DNA of 34,320 nt from Clostridia bacterium (GTDB lineage Bacteria > CBDUZB01 > JAGLHV01). Every line of letters begins with the position of its first letter. The first letter of the stretch is position 1. The notes beneath the pieces were generated by a model, which did not search any database, was not told where the DNA came from, and saw nothing but the letters and a program-made list of their open reading frames with translations. A program made the translations under genes and the position numbers. The stretch covers positions 1-34,320 of the forward strand of contig JAUVLC010000016.1 in NCBI GenBank assembly GCA_030595925.1, written 5' to 3'. Of the stretch, positions 1 through 8,191 are shown piece by piece.

Positions 1-1
1 A

Positions 2-421
2 AAGAGTGCTGGTGGATTAATGGAAGTTATGAGAAACAGGAAAGAGGGAATAAAAGAGCAGGCGGATGAAAGGGTCTTAGGTAGCGGAGGATTTGTAGAA
101 AATGTATTAAGGGGATTAGAAGAAAAGGATAAAATAAAAGAGAAAGTAAAGAGAGAGTTAGATATAGAAAAATTGGCAGAAAAGGTATCAAAATATTATG
201 GTATAAAAGTTAAACAAATAAGAGGGGCATTCCGAAAGAGAGAAATAGCGAAAGCGAGGGCAGTGTTTGTGAATTTAGGAATAGATTATCTTGGGTTGAG
301 TGGAAGCAGGTTTGAAAAAGAATTGAAAGTGAGTTCAAGTGGAATAAGTAAATTATACAGAAGAGGAGAAGAAGTAACTAAAAACGAACCAGAAGTGATA
401 CAAAGAATAATTAGTTCCTAA
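2..421 (+). CDS. REP-associated (Y1/IS200-like) transposase, C-terminal part
   Basis: The frame is open to the first base of the window (codons before the ATG at 20 read KSAGGL), so the gene starts outside and only the last 140 or so residues are visible. The stretch GGLMEV...DERVLGSGGFVENVL is typical of the end of REP-associated tyrosine transposases (the catalytic HUH/Tyr domain lies upstream, outside the window). The last 80 residues look like the DnaA-C-like helix-turn-helix tail of these proteins (AKARAVFVNLGIDYLGLSGS, then a VSSSGISKLYRRG helix). Such enzymes mobilise short palindromic repeats as single strands. The TAA stop directly touches a methyltransferase frame. Whether the enzyme is active cannot be judged without the missing half. 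Confidence 0.75.
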   Translation, partial: KSAGGLMEVMRNRKEGIKEQADERVLGSGGFVENVLRGLEEKDKIKEKVKRELDIEKLAEKVSKYYGIKVKQIRGAFRKREIAKARAVFVNLGIDYLGLSGSRFEKELKVSSSGISKLYRRGEEVTKNEPEVIQRIISS

Positions 422-2851
422 AGTACGCAACGTCCCCTATTACCCCTTTTCAAAAACAATCCCGAGGTTTTTCATTCAGGAGACCCGGAAAAAGATGCTA
501 ATTATCTCAAAGAAATAACCCAGAAGATTCTTGACCGCATAATTTTTATGCGTTTCTGTGAAGATCGCTGTTTAATTCCCCGGCGTCATTTAAAAGAACT
601 CTTTGAAGAAAGAACCGAGAGTGTAGGTACAAGCACGATGGTATTTCTTAGAGAAGAATTCAAACATTATAATATCATCTTTGACAGTGACATATTTAGT
701 CCCCGGGAATGGGAAGATAATTTAGCCATTGATTTTAAGGTTATGAAAAATATCATCTTAGAGACCTATAATCCGTATCAATTTGATGTTATTCCTTTAG
801 AGGTTTTGGGAAATATTTATGAACAGTATTTGGGTTACACTATAAGATTAACCGAACATCAAGTTAAATATGAATTAAAACCGGATTTCCGAAAGGCAAA
901 CGGTGTCTATTATACACCGGAATATATTGTTGATTACATCGTTAAAAATACTGTCGGTAAGTTACTGCAGGAATTATCACCTAAAAAAATAAAAAATCTG
1001 CGGATATTAGACCCTGCTTGTGGTTCAGGAAGCTTTCTTATAAGAGCTTATGAAGAAATGTTGAATTATTACCAAAATCAGAAGAAACAACATAAAAGAT
1101 TAAAAAAAGAACAAAAAGAAGAATTTGATGTAGATTATGAAAAAAATAAGCGTCGTCTGACGATTCATGAGAAAAGCGAAATTTTGCGTAATCATATCTT
1201 TGGTGTAGACATTGATGAACAGGCAGTAGAAGTCACAAAACTTTCTTTAATGCTGAAAATGCTTGAAGGTGAGTATGGATTTGTTCCCGGCCGTGCAATT
1301 CTTCCAATGCTTAATAAGAATATTCGCTGCGGTAATTCGCTAATTTCCGGTGATACATTGGAACTTAAGAAACACTTTGGTGATGACTGGTACAAAGTTA
1401 AAGCTTTTAACTGGAATGAAAAATTTAGAAAAATTATGGTTGATGAAGGTGGCTTTGATGTTGTAATTGGAAATCCACCCTATATCAAAACTCAAATGTT
1501 ACAAAGTTCACAGGCAACAAACATTGAATTTTATAATAAGAATTATAATACATCAATTAAAGGAAGTTTTGATATATACATTCTTTTTATTGAAAGAGCA
1601 TTACAGTTATTGTCAAAAAATGGCCTAATGGGCTATATATGTCCACATAAATTTTTTAACTCTAATTATGGAGTAAATATAAGAAAACTAATTTCAGAAA
1701 GAAAAAATATAGTTAAGATATTAGATTTTGGAATTAATCAAGTATTTGAAAATGCGACCACCTATACTTGTTTATTATTCTTATCAAAAAATTATAGGAA
1801 GAGTTTTCAATATTTTAAATTTAAAGATGATGTTTCAAGTTTACAAGATGAGGTTTGTAAAAAAGTTCCTTTTTTTGAGGTAAATTCAAAAAAAAGTATT
1901 CTTGATAATTGGATTTTTGTAGAACCTTGGGAGGATTTATTTTTATCAAAATTAAAAAATGATAAGCCGACTTTAAAAGAAATAACTACCAATATTTTTC
2001 AGGGTCCGATATCGGGGGCTGATAATGTATTTATAATTAAAATTTTAAATTTGGGAGTTGAAAAATGTAAATGTTTTTCAATTTCTCTGCAAGAAGAGTT
2101 TTTCATTGAAAGAAAGATTATTCAACCCTGGGTTAAAGGTAAATTTATTAAAAGGTATTTTATTAAAAAAAATGATCAATATATTATTTTTCCTTACGAT
2201 AAAAATGGGAATCTAATTCCAGAAGATGTATTATATAATCAATATCCTTTGGCTCATCAATATTTGTCTAAAAAAGACAACAAGAGTATTCTTCTCAACA
2301 GGGAGAGTGGGAAATTTAAAAATATATGGTGGTCATATAGTCGTCCTCAAAGTTTACAACAATTAGAAAAAATTAAAATACTTACTCCTTATAATGCTTT
2401 CAAAAGTTCATTTGCTTTTGATGAGAATAGAGATTTTATTTTTAGTGCAGGTGTTTCAGGGGCTTATGGAATTTTACTTAAAGAGAATATAAAAATAAGT
2501 TATAAATATTTACTCGCTATTTTAAATTCATCATTATTAGAAAGGTATTTAAAAACCATTTCAACTGCATTAAGGGGCGGATTTTATTCTTACGAAAAGA
2601 AGTATATAAAACAATTACCTGTTTGTCTTCCCAACTTAACTGAAAAAGGATTATATGATGACATTGTAACTTTGGTGGATGTGATACTTGATTTGAATAA
2701 AAAAATCCAGGATGCTAAAGGCAATGAAAAAGAACAAATTCAGCAGCAAATTGAAAAAACCGATAAAGAAATTGACCAAATGGTTTATAAACTTTATGGC
2801 TTAACAAAAGAAGAGATAGAAATTATAGAAAGTGAAACTATAGGAAAATAA
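422..2851 (+). pseudogene. N-terminally truncated Type IIG-like adenine methyltransferase/specificity protein
   Basis: The frame 422-2851 has no ATG, GTG or TTG before 548, yet it already encodes family-like sequence there (KEITQKILDRIIF just before MRFCEDR). Homology therefore begins upstream of the first usable start, and the 5' end has been lost at the junction with the transposase stop codon at 419-421. Counting from ATG 548 (767 aa): GVYYTPEYIVDYIV at 119-132, SAM-binding DPACGSGSF at 155-163 and catalytic NPPY at 309-312, then a TaqI/Eco57I-like C-terminal target-recognition region at about 470-740 and a charged coiled tail. The N-terminal nuclease domain expected in Type IIG enzymes (full length usually over 1000 aa) is absent. 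What remains could still methylate N6-adenine if expressed from 548, but no ribosome binding site precedes that ATG. An orphan methyltransferase is the alternative reading. Confidence 0.8.
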
Positions 2852-2908
2852 AGTTAAAGGATATAACAAGATTGTAGAGCGTTGAGTCTTGCTTTATTCT
2901 TTAGGAAA

Positions 2909-2934
2909 TAAATAGGGACAGTTGTCCCTATTTA
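2909..2934. repeat. 12-bp perfect inverted repeat with GGGACA core
   Basis: Arms TAAATAGGGACA and TGTCCCTATTTA are separated by GT. The hairpin sits between the methyltransferase stop and the next gene. It has only a short T run and could be a weak terminator or a REP-like remnant. Related GGGGACA words occur at 4967-4973, 5017-5023 and 10158-10164. Confidence 0.6.
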
Positions 2935-2956
2935 ACTTAAAGGAAGTGAATATATT

Positions 2957-3844
2957 ATGGCATATCTCAGGAGTTTCAGAGAAGGATGGCGTACCGAACA
3001 TTTAGCTAGATTTATTCTTTCTAAGTTTGCTTTTATGTCAGAACCTATTGCTGTCTCGGATGATATAGGAAGCGATTTTATTTGTACTTTATTTGATATA
3101 AAAGACAAAAAATATTTGTTTCCTAAAAATTCATTTGCGATACAAATTAAAAGCAAAGGGGAGATAATGGGATGTAAAAATATAATTGAAATGACGAATA
3201 AAATTGATTATTTAAATGGTTTAGAACTTCCCTTTTTTGTTGGTGTTGGTGACAAAGATAGCTTGAAATTAGAAATATATTCTAGTGAAGCAATACCACA
3301 ATTTTTTAGTCATAAGGGATTACCTCAAAAGCTTGAAATTGAATTATGTGATTCTTTTACAGGAACATCTCATTATACAAGTAATGAAAATAAAGATGGA
3401 TATATATTAAAATTTCCTAAGGTTACAGAATTAAGTATAAATTTGGATGATGAAGACGATGTGAGCAGAAAAATAAAGGAAATGGAAACTACTTGCAATT
3501 TGGTGCAGAGAAGTATAGCATCAAGGATAACGAAAGAATATATGTTTATGTATAAAGAAGAAAAAGATAAAGTGAAAGTAAACATAGTGGGGGGTGTAGA
3601 TTCTTATAATGCATGTCGTGATAATTTATTTAGGAGACTTTACGCAATTTTTTATAACATACATTGGGCGATAAAAAAAACAAAGGATTTTTCTTCACTC
3701 AAGAAAGAATTTGATTTTTATAAAGAAATATACAATAATTCAAGAAATATCTATGATAGACCACCAACAATTATAAGTATACAAGACTATGATAGGTTAA
3801 TAAGTGATATAGATGTTAAATTAAATCCCAAGAATCACGCTTAA
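2957..3844 (+). CDS. Hypothetical protein, possible PD-(D/E)XK nuclease-like (DUF4365-like) N-terminus
   Basis: A 295-residue protein starting at ATG 2957, with a weak AAGGAAG ribosome site 10 bases upstream. I do not recognise a named family with certainty. The first 70 residues carry a pattern seen in DUF4365-type nuclease folds: E14 in a helix (RTEHLARFIL), an acidic D-x-G-S-D loop ending at D40, and AIQIKSK (Q63, K65) on a following strand. The rest is charged and partly helical with no signal peptide or membrane segment. It follows the truncated methyltransferase by about 105 bp in the same direction, so it might be a nuclease partner or simply another island passenger. The catalytic reading is inference from motif spacing. 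Confidence 0.45.
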   Translation: MAYLRSFREGWRTEHLARFILSKFAFMSEPIAVSDDIGSDFICTLFDIKDKKYLFPKNSFAIQIKSKGEIMGCKNIIEMTNKIDYLNGLELPFFVGVGDKDSLKLEIYSSEAIPQFFSHKGLPQKLEIELCDSFTGTSHYTSNENKDGYILKFPKVTELSINLDDEDDVSRKIKEMETTCNLVQRSIASRITKEYMFMYKEEKDKVKVNIVGGVDSYNACRDNLFRRLYAIFYNIHWAIKKTKDFSSLKKEFDFYKEIYNNSRNIYDRPPTIISIQDYDRLISDIDVKLNPKNHA

Positions 3845-3923
3845 CTTTTTGTCGTCCACTTAAATATGCTAATTTGGAAAAGATAAGAGGGATTAACGCT
3901 GCGGTCTCAAGATAATAAGTTAA

Positions 3924-3952
3924 TTGACAAAAAAAGGCAGGTTTTGTACAAG
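3924..3952 (+). promoter_or_regulatory. Possible promoter upstream of the DUF3800 gene
   Basis: TTGACA at 3924-3929 and TACAAG at 3947-3952 with a 17-base spacer. A closer TATAAT lies at 4026-4031 but lacks a good -35 box. Either could serve the gene that starts at 4060. Confidence 0.35.
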
Positions 3953-4059
3953 GAAAATGGAATTAAAGGATAGATAGTTCAATAAGTCCCTTATATCTGT
4001 TCGTGTATTTGATTAAATAGTTTAGTATAATAGTAGTAAAAATAAAGAGATAATTAATT

Positions 4060-4767
4060 ATGAAATATTTTATTTATTGTGATGAAAGTGGTGAGACAAG
4101 TTTTTCTGAGAAAAGTACCTCTGATTATTTTTCTATTTGCACGCTAACAATAGAGGAGACTAAAAGAAAAAAAATACAAAATACATTAAGAAGAAAAAAG
4201 AGTAAATTATATAAAATTGGGTGGCCAAAGGGGATAGAAATTAAGGCGAATGTTTTACATGGGTTACGATTCAACCCCAACATCCCACAAGAAATAAAAA
4301 AAAATATTAACGGAGATGAGTTTATTAAAGAAGTTTTAGATAGTGTAAAAAATTCTTGTTTTCCTAGAGTTGATTATATCATTATAAAAAAAGATGGACT
4401 AACATCTCCCTCTTTTATGAAAGCGCCCTACGGCATTGCCTATAATTATTTTTCTGGAATAATATTGATCCCTCGTATTTTGGATTGTAAAGATTGTTAT
4501 TTAACTATTGATAAACGTAACAAAGAAATGCATAATCATAAGCATTTTGATGGGTATATTGAAACACATGCCAGAGGAAAGGCTTTGGAGCAAAAAATTG
4601 ATATAAATTTAGAAATAAAACATGCTGAATCGCACCTAGAATATGGATTACAAGCAGTGGATTTTTTTTCCTGGAGTATTTATAGGAACTTTGCAAGTAA
4701 GGATAAACAATTTTTAGATATTTTTAAAAACCTTGTTAAAATAGGGCAAAAATGGTATTGTGAATAA
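4060..4767 (+). CDS. DUF3800 domain protein
   Basis: A 235-residue protein with the DUF3800 signature. The N-terminal strand ends in YCDESGE (D8, E9), there is a central acidic strand (LTIDKRNKEMH), and the C-terminal helix is GLQAVDFFSWSIYR with the conserved Q-x-x-D. These conserved acidic residues are commonly taken as an RNase-H-like metal site. The family is frequent in phages, plasmids and defence islands but has no settled function. It is a solitary gene flanked by 200-340 bp of non-coding sequence, which fits an island passenger. No signal peptide. Only a weak ribosome site (AAAGAGAT) precedes the ATG. Confidence 0.75.
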   Translation: MKYFIYCDESGETSFSEKSTSDYFSICTLTIEETKRKKIQNTLRRKKSKLYKIGWPKGIEIKANVLHGLRFNPNIPQEIKKNINGDEFIKEVLDSVKNSCFPRVDYIIIKKDGLTSPSFMKAPYGIAYNYFSGIILIPRILDCKDCYLTIDKRNKEMHNHKHFDGYIETHARGKALEQKIDINLEIKHAESHLEYGLQAVDFFSWSIYRNFASKDKQFLDIFKNLVKIGQKWYCE

Positions 4768-4770
4768 AAA

Positions 4771-4860
4771 AAAGAGAAGCGTAGCATCTTAAGAAGGCTG
4801 CGGATACGCAGCTTATGTCCTATAGGGCACTTCTTAAAACGACTTACGTCACCCCTCTTT
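4771..4860. repeat. Multi-branched palindromic element (REP-like or structured RNA)
   Basis: Nested inverted repeats can be drawn by eye: outer stem AAAGAG (4771-4776) with CTCTTT (4855-4860); GCGTA (4779-4783) with TACGT (4845-4849); TTAAGAAG (4789-4796) with CTTCTTAA (4830-4837); and two internal hairpins, GCTGCG-GATA-CGCAGC (4797-4812) and GTCC-TATA-GGGC (4817-4828). It starts four bases after the DUF3800 stop. It is too branched for an ordinary terminator and has no T-tract directly after it. Confidence 0.6.
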
Positions 4861-5109
4861 CAACATTTTAGCACAAATAGAATTAATGTCAAGTGTTTTT
4901 TTATTTTTGAAATTAATTCAAACTTCCATAGCAAACTCTTAAAATCCTTGAAAAAATAAAACACAGGGGACATTTTTTATTATATAACGTTTATAAAAGT
5001 ATAAATAAGTTGACATGGGGACAAAAAGAGAAATTGGGTAATCTTTAAATTTAAAAATTTGCTCACAAATGTTTTACCATAGAACAAATATTAGATTTTT
5101 GGAGGTAAC
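4861..5109. other. AT-rich gap with GGGGACA fragments
   Basis: Together with the element before it, this is the 342-base gene-free stretch between 4768 and 5109. No open frame looks coding. It contains two short GGGGACA words (4967-4973 and 5017-5023) resembling borders of small transposons, and TTGACA at 5010-5015 without a convincing -10. A good GGAGG ribosome site at 5101-5105 belongs to the next gene. Confidence 0.4.
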
Positions 5110-5661
5110 ATGTTTGGTTATTACGAGAGAAATTTTTGGGAAAATTTCAAAAAACAAAACATAACTCCGATAGAGTTTTTAATTCAGAATAAGCATGATG
5201 TAGTTGCGGCAAAGTTGATTTGTAGTACTATTGATGCTCTCTCTGGTTTTTGTGTGGGTAGAGTTAAACCTGGAAAAATAAAAGATTCCTTTATAGCGTT
5301 CTTAAAAAAATATATGCCTAAATTTTTTGAAATAGATTATGAAAAAAAACTATATTTTAGAACAAATAATAAGGTAGTTAAAAATGCTGGTAATATTCTT
5401 TATTATGCTTTTAGGAATGGGTTAATACACGACGGTTCTTTGGGTTTGGGTGTAAAAATTTACAGAAATAAAAATATTACTATATTGTGGGAAGGAGAGG
5501 GAATAGAAATAATGAAATTAAATATTTTAGGTTTCTGGGAATATTTTAAAAAAGCACTCAAAGATTATGAGTTAGATTTGGAAAAAGATGGAAATTTATA
5601 TGAAAAATTCAAAATGAAATATAAAGAAATGTTACAACCAATTTTTGAGTTAAAACAATGA
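5110..5661 (+). CDS. Hypothetical protein with HEPN-like R-x4-H motif
   Basis: A 183-residue soluble protein with a strong GGAGG site five bases before the ATG. I do not recognise a named family. It looks helical, with an ALSGF-type turn after helix two (IDALSGFCVG) and RNGLIH at 102-107, which matches the R-x4-H signature of HEPN ribonucleases. HEPN proteins act as RNA-cleaving toxins or abortive-infection effectors. No nucleotidyltransferase partner is adjacent, and repeat copy A begins 15 bases after the stop. The HEPN reading rests mainly on that motif. Confidence 0.5.
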   Translation: MFGYYERNFWENFKKQNITPIEFLIQNKHDVVAAKLICSTIDALSGFCVGRVKPGKIKDSFIAFLKKYMPKFFEIDYEKKLYFRTNNKVVKNAGNILYYAFRNGLIHDGSLGLGVKIYRNKNITILWEGEGIEIMKLNILGFWEYFKKALKDYELDLEKDGNLYEKFKMKYKEMLQPIFELKQ

Positions 5662-5676
5662 AAAGAAACATATTCC

Positions 5677-5831
5677 GGGGAACCTATCTTAAAATTTTAA
5701 AGTACGGACAAAAAAAACAAGAAGTGTATTTGGCGAATAAATATGTGAAGTAATTCTTTGAGAAGTTAGGGGAAATTATTAGGGATTGAAGAACAGATAC
5801 TTCAATAAATTAAAACTTAAAACAATGTCCC
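5677..5831. repeat. Island repeat copy A, about 155 bp
   Basis: The left end GGGGAACCTATCTTAAAATTTTAA is an imperfect inverted match to the right end AAAACTTAAAACAATGTCCC. It shares with copies B and D the words TTATTAGGGATT, and with D GATACTTCAA. One frame reads LANKYVK, stop, FFEKLGEI, matching the other copies. It lies in the 314-base gap between two HEPN-like genes. Confidence 0.65.
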
Positions 5832-5975
5832 TTAGATTCTGGGTTTTCTTAAAAGTCAGGAGGAAGATAGTTGGGGTTGCATATGAAAGGCTTAAATTGT
5901 CTCTCATAGAAGACATTATGTTTAGTGTCTTAGTCAGCTAGTTATAAATAGCGGAAAAATAGGAGCAATTTTAAA
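5832..5975. other. Leader of the second HEPN-like gene
   Basis: The remainder of the gap after repeat A. No coding frame is evident. AGGAG about 11 bases before the ATG at 5976 is the only clear signal. Confidence 0.35.
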
Positions 5976-6761
5976 ATGTCTATCGATAATGGCATTAAAA
6001 GATCTTTCGAGATCGCCGATGATGGGATGCAAGGTATTGTTGGGTATTTCCATTATGTTAAAGCATGTCAAAATATTGCAGAACAAAGTGAAATTATAAA
6101 AAAATTGCCATCAAATCAAAATAGAATTCTAAATGAATTTGAAAGGGCAATTAAAATTACTTATGAGTGGGAAAGAAAGTATGATCCTACAGAATTATGT
6201 CAAACTATGCAGAAGGTGTTTTTATCCCACCATGCTCGGATTGCACTCATTTCCTTGATAAGTATCTTTGAGGGGGCACTGAAGAATTTTATTAACAGAC
6301 TACTGAAAATAAAAAAAATTAGAAATCACAAACACGATGGCTATAAAAAAAGGCTTAGATGGGTATTTGACATAGTAAAGGAATCAAAATACGGACCAAA
6401 TAGTATGATAAATAGAATTCCTAGTCTTTGCTTGAATGTCGATCATGCAAGGAGAGTAAGGAACCTTTGGATGCACAACAATGGTCTTTTTAATGAAAAA
6501 TATGGAACAGATGGGATTTCCATCAATGGATTACAACCTATAACTGTTTCTGAATATAAAACCTTTCTGGATGACAAAAGTAAGTTAATCTGTTTTATTC
6601 TAAATCCAGAGGCTTTTAAAGATTTTAGTTTTTCTCATATTGAGTTGCTCCATCAACTTCATGACATAATTCAAAAATTTTTTTTTGGGCAAACAGAATC
6701 CTATAACTACGAAATTGAACATAAAAAAATTGAATGGAATAGATTATTAGGAGAAATTTAG
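5976..6761 (+). CDS. Hypothetical protein with HEPN-like R-x4-H motif
   Basis: A 261-residue helical protein without signal or membrane segments. The helix HHARIALISLISIFEGALKN (85-104) followed by RVRNLWMHNNG (R162-x4-H167) resembles HEPN-fold proteins in which a central helix precedes an R-N-x-x-x-H catalytic motif. It is not clearly similar in sequence to the protein at 5110 beyond this motif. It is a solitary gene bracketed by repeat copies A and B, so the two form cassette-like units. A toxin or RNase role is inference from the motif and setting. Confidence 0.5.
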   Translation: MSIDNGIKRSFEIADDGMQGIVGYFHYVKACQNIAEQSEIIKKLPSNQNRILNEFERAIKITYEWERKYDPTELCQTMQKVFLSHHARIALISLISIFEGALKNFINRLLKIKKIRNHKHDGYKKRLRWVFDIVKESKYGPNSMINRIPSLCLNVDHARRVRNLWMHNNGLFNEKYGTDGISINGLQPITVSEYKTFLDDKSKLICFILNPEAFKDFSFSHIELLHQLHDIIQKFFFGQTESYNYEIEHKKIEWNRLLGEI

Positions 6762-6765
6762 GACC

Positions 6766-6902
6766 TTAGAGGACAACATTGCTTAAAATTTTAAAGTTTG
6801 ACAGAAAAACCGAGAAGAGTCTTTGGCGGATAAATATGTGAAATAACTATTTGAGAAGGTAGGGAAATTATTAGGGATTAAAGATTGGATATTAATATTT
6901 TG
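6766..6902. repeat. Island repeat copy B
   Basis: Begins about five bases after the preceding stop with ACATTGCTTAAAATTTTAAAG, nearly the same left end as copy D. Its internal frame reads LADKYVK, stop, LFEKVGKLLGIKD, with the in-frame TAA at the same place as copy A. The right terminal repeat is not recognisable. Confidence 0.65.
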
Positions 6903-6931
6903 TCGCAAAAAATATATACTTTTTACGACAA
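6900..6931. repeat. Hairpin TTGTCGCAAAAA / TTTTTACGACAA
   Basis: 12-base arms with one mismatch and an 8-base AT loop, located where the right end of repeat B is expected. It may be a separate small palindrome inserted into or replacing that end. Confidence 0.5.
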
Positions 6932-7014
6932 GATTTAGAGGAGTTTAAACTGCAAAGCATTTATAATAAAGTAATTAGCAGAATACATGGCAAGAAGAGA
7001 GGTTAGGTGGTTAC
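6932..7014. other. AT-rich spacer
   Basis: Part of the 494-base gene-free stretch 6762-7255, which otherwise holds repeat B, the hairpin, repeat C and a palindrome. Nothing else is recognisable here. Confidence 0.3.
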
Positions 7015-7122
7015 AGGGGAATCTTGAGGGATCCATCTTAAGGATTTAAAGTATGGATAGAAGAAACAAGAAGTGTTTTTGGCGAGTAAATATCTGAAGA
7101 AATCAGCTATCAAGATAGGAAA
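7015..7122. repeat. Island repeat copy C (divergent)
   Basis: The left end GGGGAATCTTGAGGGATCCA is followed by CATCTTAAGGATTTAAAGTA. The core AACAAGAAGTGTTTTTGGCG matches copy A. The internal frame reads KKQEVFLASKYLKKS, the same frame as the other copies, but the right end has diverged into a C-run. Confidence 0.5.
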
Positions 7123-7180
7123 GCTGGTTGCCCCCTTTCATCTTCCATGTTGATAATAGGATATTTTGCACTGGCATTGC

Positions 7181-7200
7181 AAATTTGTCTTGACAAATTT
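7181..7200. repeat. 9-bp perfect palindrome AAATTTGTC-TT-GACAAATTT
   Basis: Lies 55 bases upstream of the HNH-like gene. It could be an operator or a small terminator. No T-run beyond the arm and no promoter boxes that I can assign. Confidence 0.5.
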
Positions 7201-7255
7201 TTCATTCTAGCAGTGAGGGGTGGCCAAATTTGTTTAAGGAAATTGTATCAATAAA

Positions 7256-7888
7256 ATGAAGAAAATAAGATTCTGCTATCTTTGTGGGAAGCCGGGTGCT
7301 GATACGAAAGATCATATTCCTCCCAGAGGAGTATTTCCTAAATACCCTTTCGGCCAACTGATTACTGTTCCTGCTCATAAAGAATGTAATAACCAATTTT
7401 CTAAAGATGATGAATGGATTAGGAATTTTATAATTGCGGTAAGCTGGAAAAGTCCTAAAGCACGAGAGGCATGGAAAGAACAAGTTCTTCCATCCTGGGA
7501 GAAGAATCTTGGAGCTAAAAAGGCGTTTCAACAACGACTTATAAGTATTGGAGTTAAAGAACCACTATCGGGTACAATAACAAAACAAATGGGAGCAAAG
7601 ATAGAAGAAGCAATTATGAATCGTCAAATTGCTCGTTGGACAAGAGGTTTATTCTATCACCGCTTTAAAAAACCGATTCCAGTTAATATTAAAGTTTCGG
7701 TTGAAAAACTTACACCGGAAGCATTTGTTTCCCTAATAAAAGTGGGAATTCGTCCTGAATGGATAACTGTAGAACCGGGTGTTTTTAAATATACATATAT
7801 TGTTTCAAATGATAATGACCATATAGGTTTTGCTGTTTTTATTTTTTTTGATACAGAAATTTATTTAGGTTCGACAGATACAATCTAA
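7256..7888 (+). CDS. HNH-like zinc-binding putative endonuclease
   Basis: A 210-residue protein. The first 55 residues contain CYLCGKPGADTKDHIPPRG and HKECNNQFSKDDEW, that is C7-x2-C10, D19-H20 and a later C44-N45-N46. This is the zinc and catalytic layout of one HNH endonuclease group (C-x2-C, D-H, C-x-N). The remaining 150 residues are mixed and unassigned. No good ribosome site precedes the ATG, so the start could differ by a few codons. It is solitary in the island between repeat C and the AbiE pair. DNA cleavage as a defence or mobile-element function is inferred from the motif. Confidence 0.6.
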   Translation: MKKIRFCYLCGKPGADTKDHIPPRGVFPKYPFGQLITVPAHKECNNQFSKDDEWIRNFIIAVSWKSPKAREAWKEQVLPSWEKNLGAKKAFQQRLISIGVKEPLSGTITKQMGAKIEEAIMNRQIARWTRGLFYHRFKKPIPVNIKVSVEKLTPEAFVSLIKVGIRPEWITVEPGVFKYTYIVSNDNDHIGFAVFIFFDTEIYLGSTDTI

Positions 7889-8001
7889 TTTATTTTAAAT
7901 TTAAGGTATATTGAGGAGAAGGAGGAGTTGAGTTGATTGACATATAGTTGGTTTCCATTTAGCTACAAATGGCAATTACAAATGTTTAAAAAAGCGGGTC
8001 G

Positions 8002-8117
8002 GGGGAACATTTTCCCGTAGGTTTCCCATATGGGAAAATAGCTAAATATAGGAAAATTTTCTTTCTTTTTATAGTTTTACTATATGGTATATTTAGGTAA
8101 AAAAAGAAAATTTTCCT
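8002..8117. promoter_or_regulatory. Three dyads upstream of the AbiE promoter (possible operator)
   Basis: In order: GGGAA-CATT-TTCCC near 8003-8016; a perfect 16-base palindrome TTTCCCATATGGGAAA at 8022-8037; and a long inverted repeat with arms at 8050-8070 and about 8099-8117 (AGGAAAATTTTCTTT). The promoter begins two bases later. AbiEi antitoxins are known to bind inverted repeats in front of their own operon, so an operator role is reasonable but inferred. These dyads are the main content of the 303-base gap 7889-8191. Confidence 0.5.
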
Positions 8118-8118
8118 C

Positions 8119-8147
8119 TTGACAAATATTTTACAATATATTATAGT
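8119..8147 (+). promoter_or_regulatory. Sigma-70-type promoter for the AbiE pair
   Basis: TTGACA at 8119-8124, 17-base spacer, TATAGT at 8142-8147. The expected start near 8154 leaves a leader of about 38 bases before ATG 8192. Confidence 0.75.
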
Positions 8148-8191
8148 TATGTTATAAACAAGAATTTATATATTTTCTAAAGGATTTGTCA

